Below are positions 63,481 to 64,000 of a DNA stretch of 64,000 bases, in pieces (the stretch's first letter is position 1; every line of letters starts with the position of its first letter). Source of the DNA: CAYNWT01 sp964450955 (GTDB taxonomy: Bacteria; Planctomycetota; Planctomycetia; Planctomycetales; Planctomycetaceae); the NCBI GenBank assembly GCA_964450955.1, contig CAYVFI010000025.1:1-64000 (forward strand). Direction: 5' to 3'. The position numbers and the translations under genes were made by a program. Under the pieces are notes generated by a model. It had not been told where the DNA came from. It saw only the letters and a list, made by a program, of their open reading frames with translations, and searched no databases.

Positions 63481-63912
63481 GTGGAAACTCACGAGGGAAC
63501 GGATGTGGCGCGCGTGGGCTCGGCAGCGTCTGAGAATCCCTACCGATTTGACGCCGTGGATGGCGATCAGGTGGTGTCTGGGAAGACGCCGTTCCTGAGC
63601 CGGTTTTGTGGTGGCCTGTGCGCGATTGCTGGCTTGTTGGGGATGTCGCTTGGCACCCTGGCGTCCAGCGACTTCGGAGCGGTCGGGATCGTGGCGGCGT
63701 TTGTTGGTTCGATTGGGTTGTTGCTTGTTGCCTGGGGGCTGGAACGCGATTACTTTTGGGCTCACTGTTGTTTCACAAGTCTCGTGATTTTGGCGGCAAT
63801 TGTTATCACGTTTGGCTTCGGTTTCGGCTTCTTTCTTCCCATTCTGCTGTTGGCTGGTGTTGCGGTTTGTCTTTCTGTGTTCATGTTGGTTCGTAGACGG
63901 AATCAAGGATAG
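63481..63912 (+). CDS. Small multi-pass membrane protein, 143 aa
   Basis: GTG start immediately after the previous stop (TAGGTG). A ~40-residue soluble N-terminus (ENPYRFDAVDGDQVVSGKTP) is followed by about four hydrophobic helices (residues ~42-65, 68-88, 94-113, 116-135). No family recognised. Its N-terminus resembles the next gene's, which starts 5 nt later, so these are probably tandem paralogs. Confidence 0.7.
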   Translation: METHEGTDVARVGSAASENPYRFDAVDGDQVVSGKTPFLSRFCGGLCAIAGLLGMSLGTLASSDFGAVGIVAAFVGSIGLLLVAWGLERDYFWAHCCFTSLVILAAIVITFGFGFGFFLPILLLAGVAVCLSVFMLVRRRNQG

Positions 63913-63917
63913 CGCGA

Positions 63918-64000
63918 ATGGAGAATCCGTTTGAGTATCAGGATGTCGATGGTCCGCGGGTTCCGCTGTTTCGGCGGCCGGTTCCTCTTGTCCAGCATCT
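63918..64000 (+). CDS. Start of a gene paralogous to the previous one (partial)
   Basis: Open to the right edge; 27 codons visible. MENPFEYQDVDGPRVPLFRR parallels ENPYRFDAVDGDQVV of the preceding protein, suggesting a tandem duplicate. The rest is outside the window. Confidence 0.6.
   Translation, partial: MENPFEYQDVDGPRVPLFRRPVPLVQH

Overview
The window looks like a chromosomal stretch of a Planctomycetota bacterium, probably order Planctomycetales. The evidence is the set of protein families: two pairs of DUF1549/DUF1553 plus DUF1501 genes, DUF1580, DUF1598, DUF1573, a CE15-like esterase, many secreted proteins without recognised relatives, and ECF-sigma/anti-sigma operons. Genus cannot be set from the sequence alone. 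No rRNA operon, complete tRNA or CRISPR array is present. Two runs of N (32415-32514 and 47662-47671) mark assembly gaps inside genes.

Region 1-7760 is the right-hand part of an integrative element. It ends in a 44-nt copy of the 3' half of a tRNA-Met(CAU) gene, followed by that tRNA's terminator. Inside are most of a single-polypeptide (type ISP) restriction-modification enzyme on the minus strand, running off the left edge; an unknown 293-aa protein; a DUF1580 DNA-binding protein; a ParB-like domain fused to a Spo11/topoisomerase VI A-like domain; and a winged-helix protein with a family-A-polymerase-like palm. Tandem 11-bp repeats and a 17-bp palindrome lie between the genes. This looks like a replication/maintenance cassette travelling with a defence gene and is the most novel part of the window.

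Region 7.8-30.9 kb is mostly core genome: an acidic-repeat membrane-anchored HTH protein, an OmpA-like lipoprotein, coaE, rho, ribH-nusB, mgtE, rplM-rpsI, an ECF sigma/anti-sigma operon leading into a DUF1549/1553 and DUF1501 pair, a parvulin-like foldase, dnaX (with an A9 slippery tract that would give a gamma form), ybaB, recR and rpoN.

Region 30.9-41 kb is accessory. It has an IS66 transposase remnant, an overlapping operon of secreted proteins with a Gly/Asp tandem-repeat tail, a REP-type transposase remnant, a DUF1573 protein and a second set of secreted proteins.

Region 41-64 kb returns to mixed housekeeping and planctomycete-specific genes: acs, a DUF2314 lipoprotein, a Tat-exported sulfite-oxidase-like molybdoenzyme, a CinA-type amidase, a CitG-like/PTPS pair (possibly pterin cofactor synthesis), a DUF1598 protein, a thioredoxin-TPR co-chaperone, a second DUF1549/1553-DUF1501 pair, a CE15 esterase, udk, xseA-xseB, murG, a beta-propeller membrane protein with a duplicated tail fragment beside it, and three clustered genes at the right edge. 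Several intergenic gaps hold long palindromes, two of which share the same AACAAGGAAT arm although they lie 51 kb apart.
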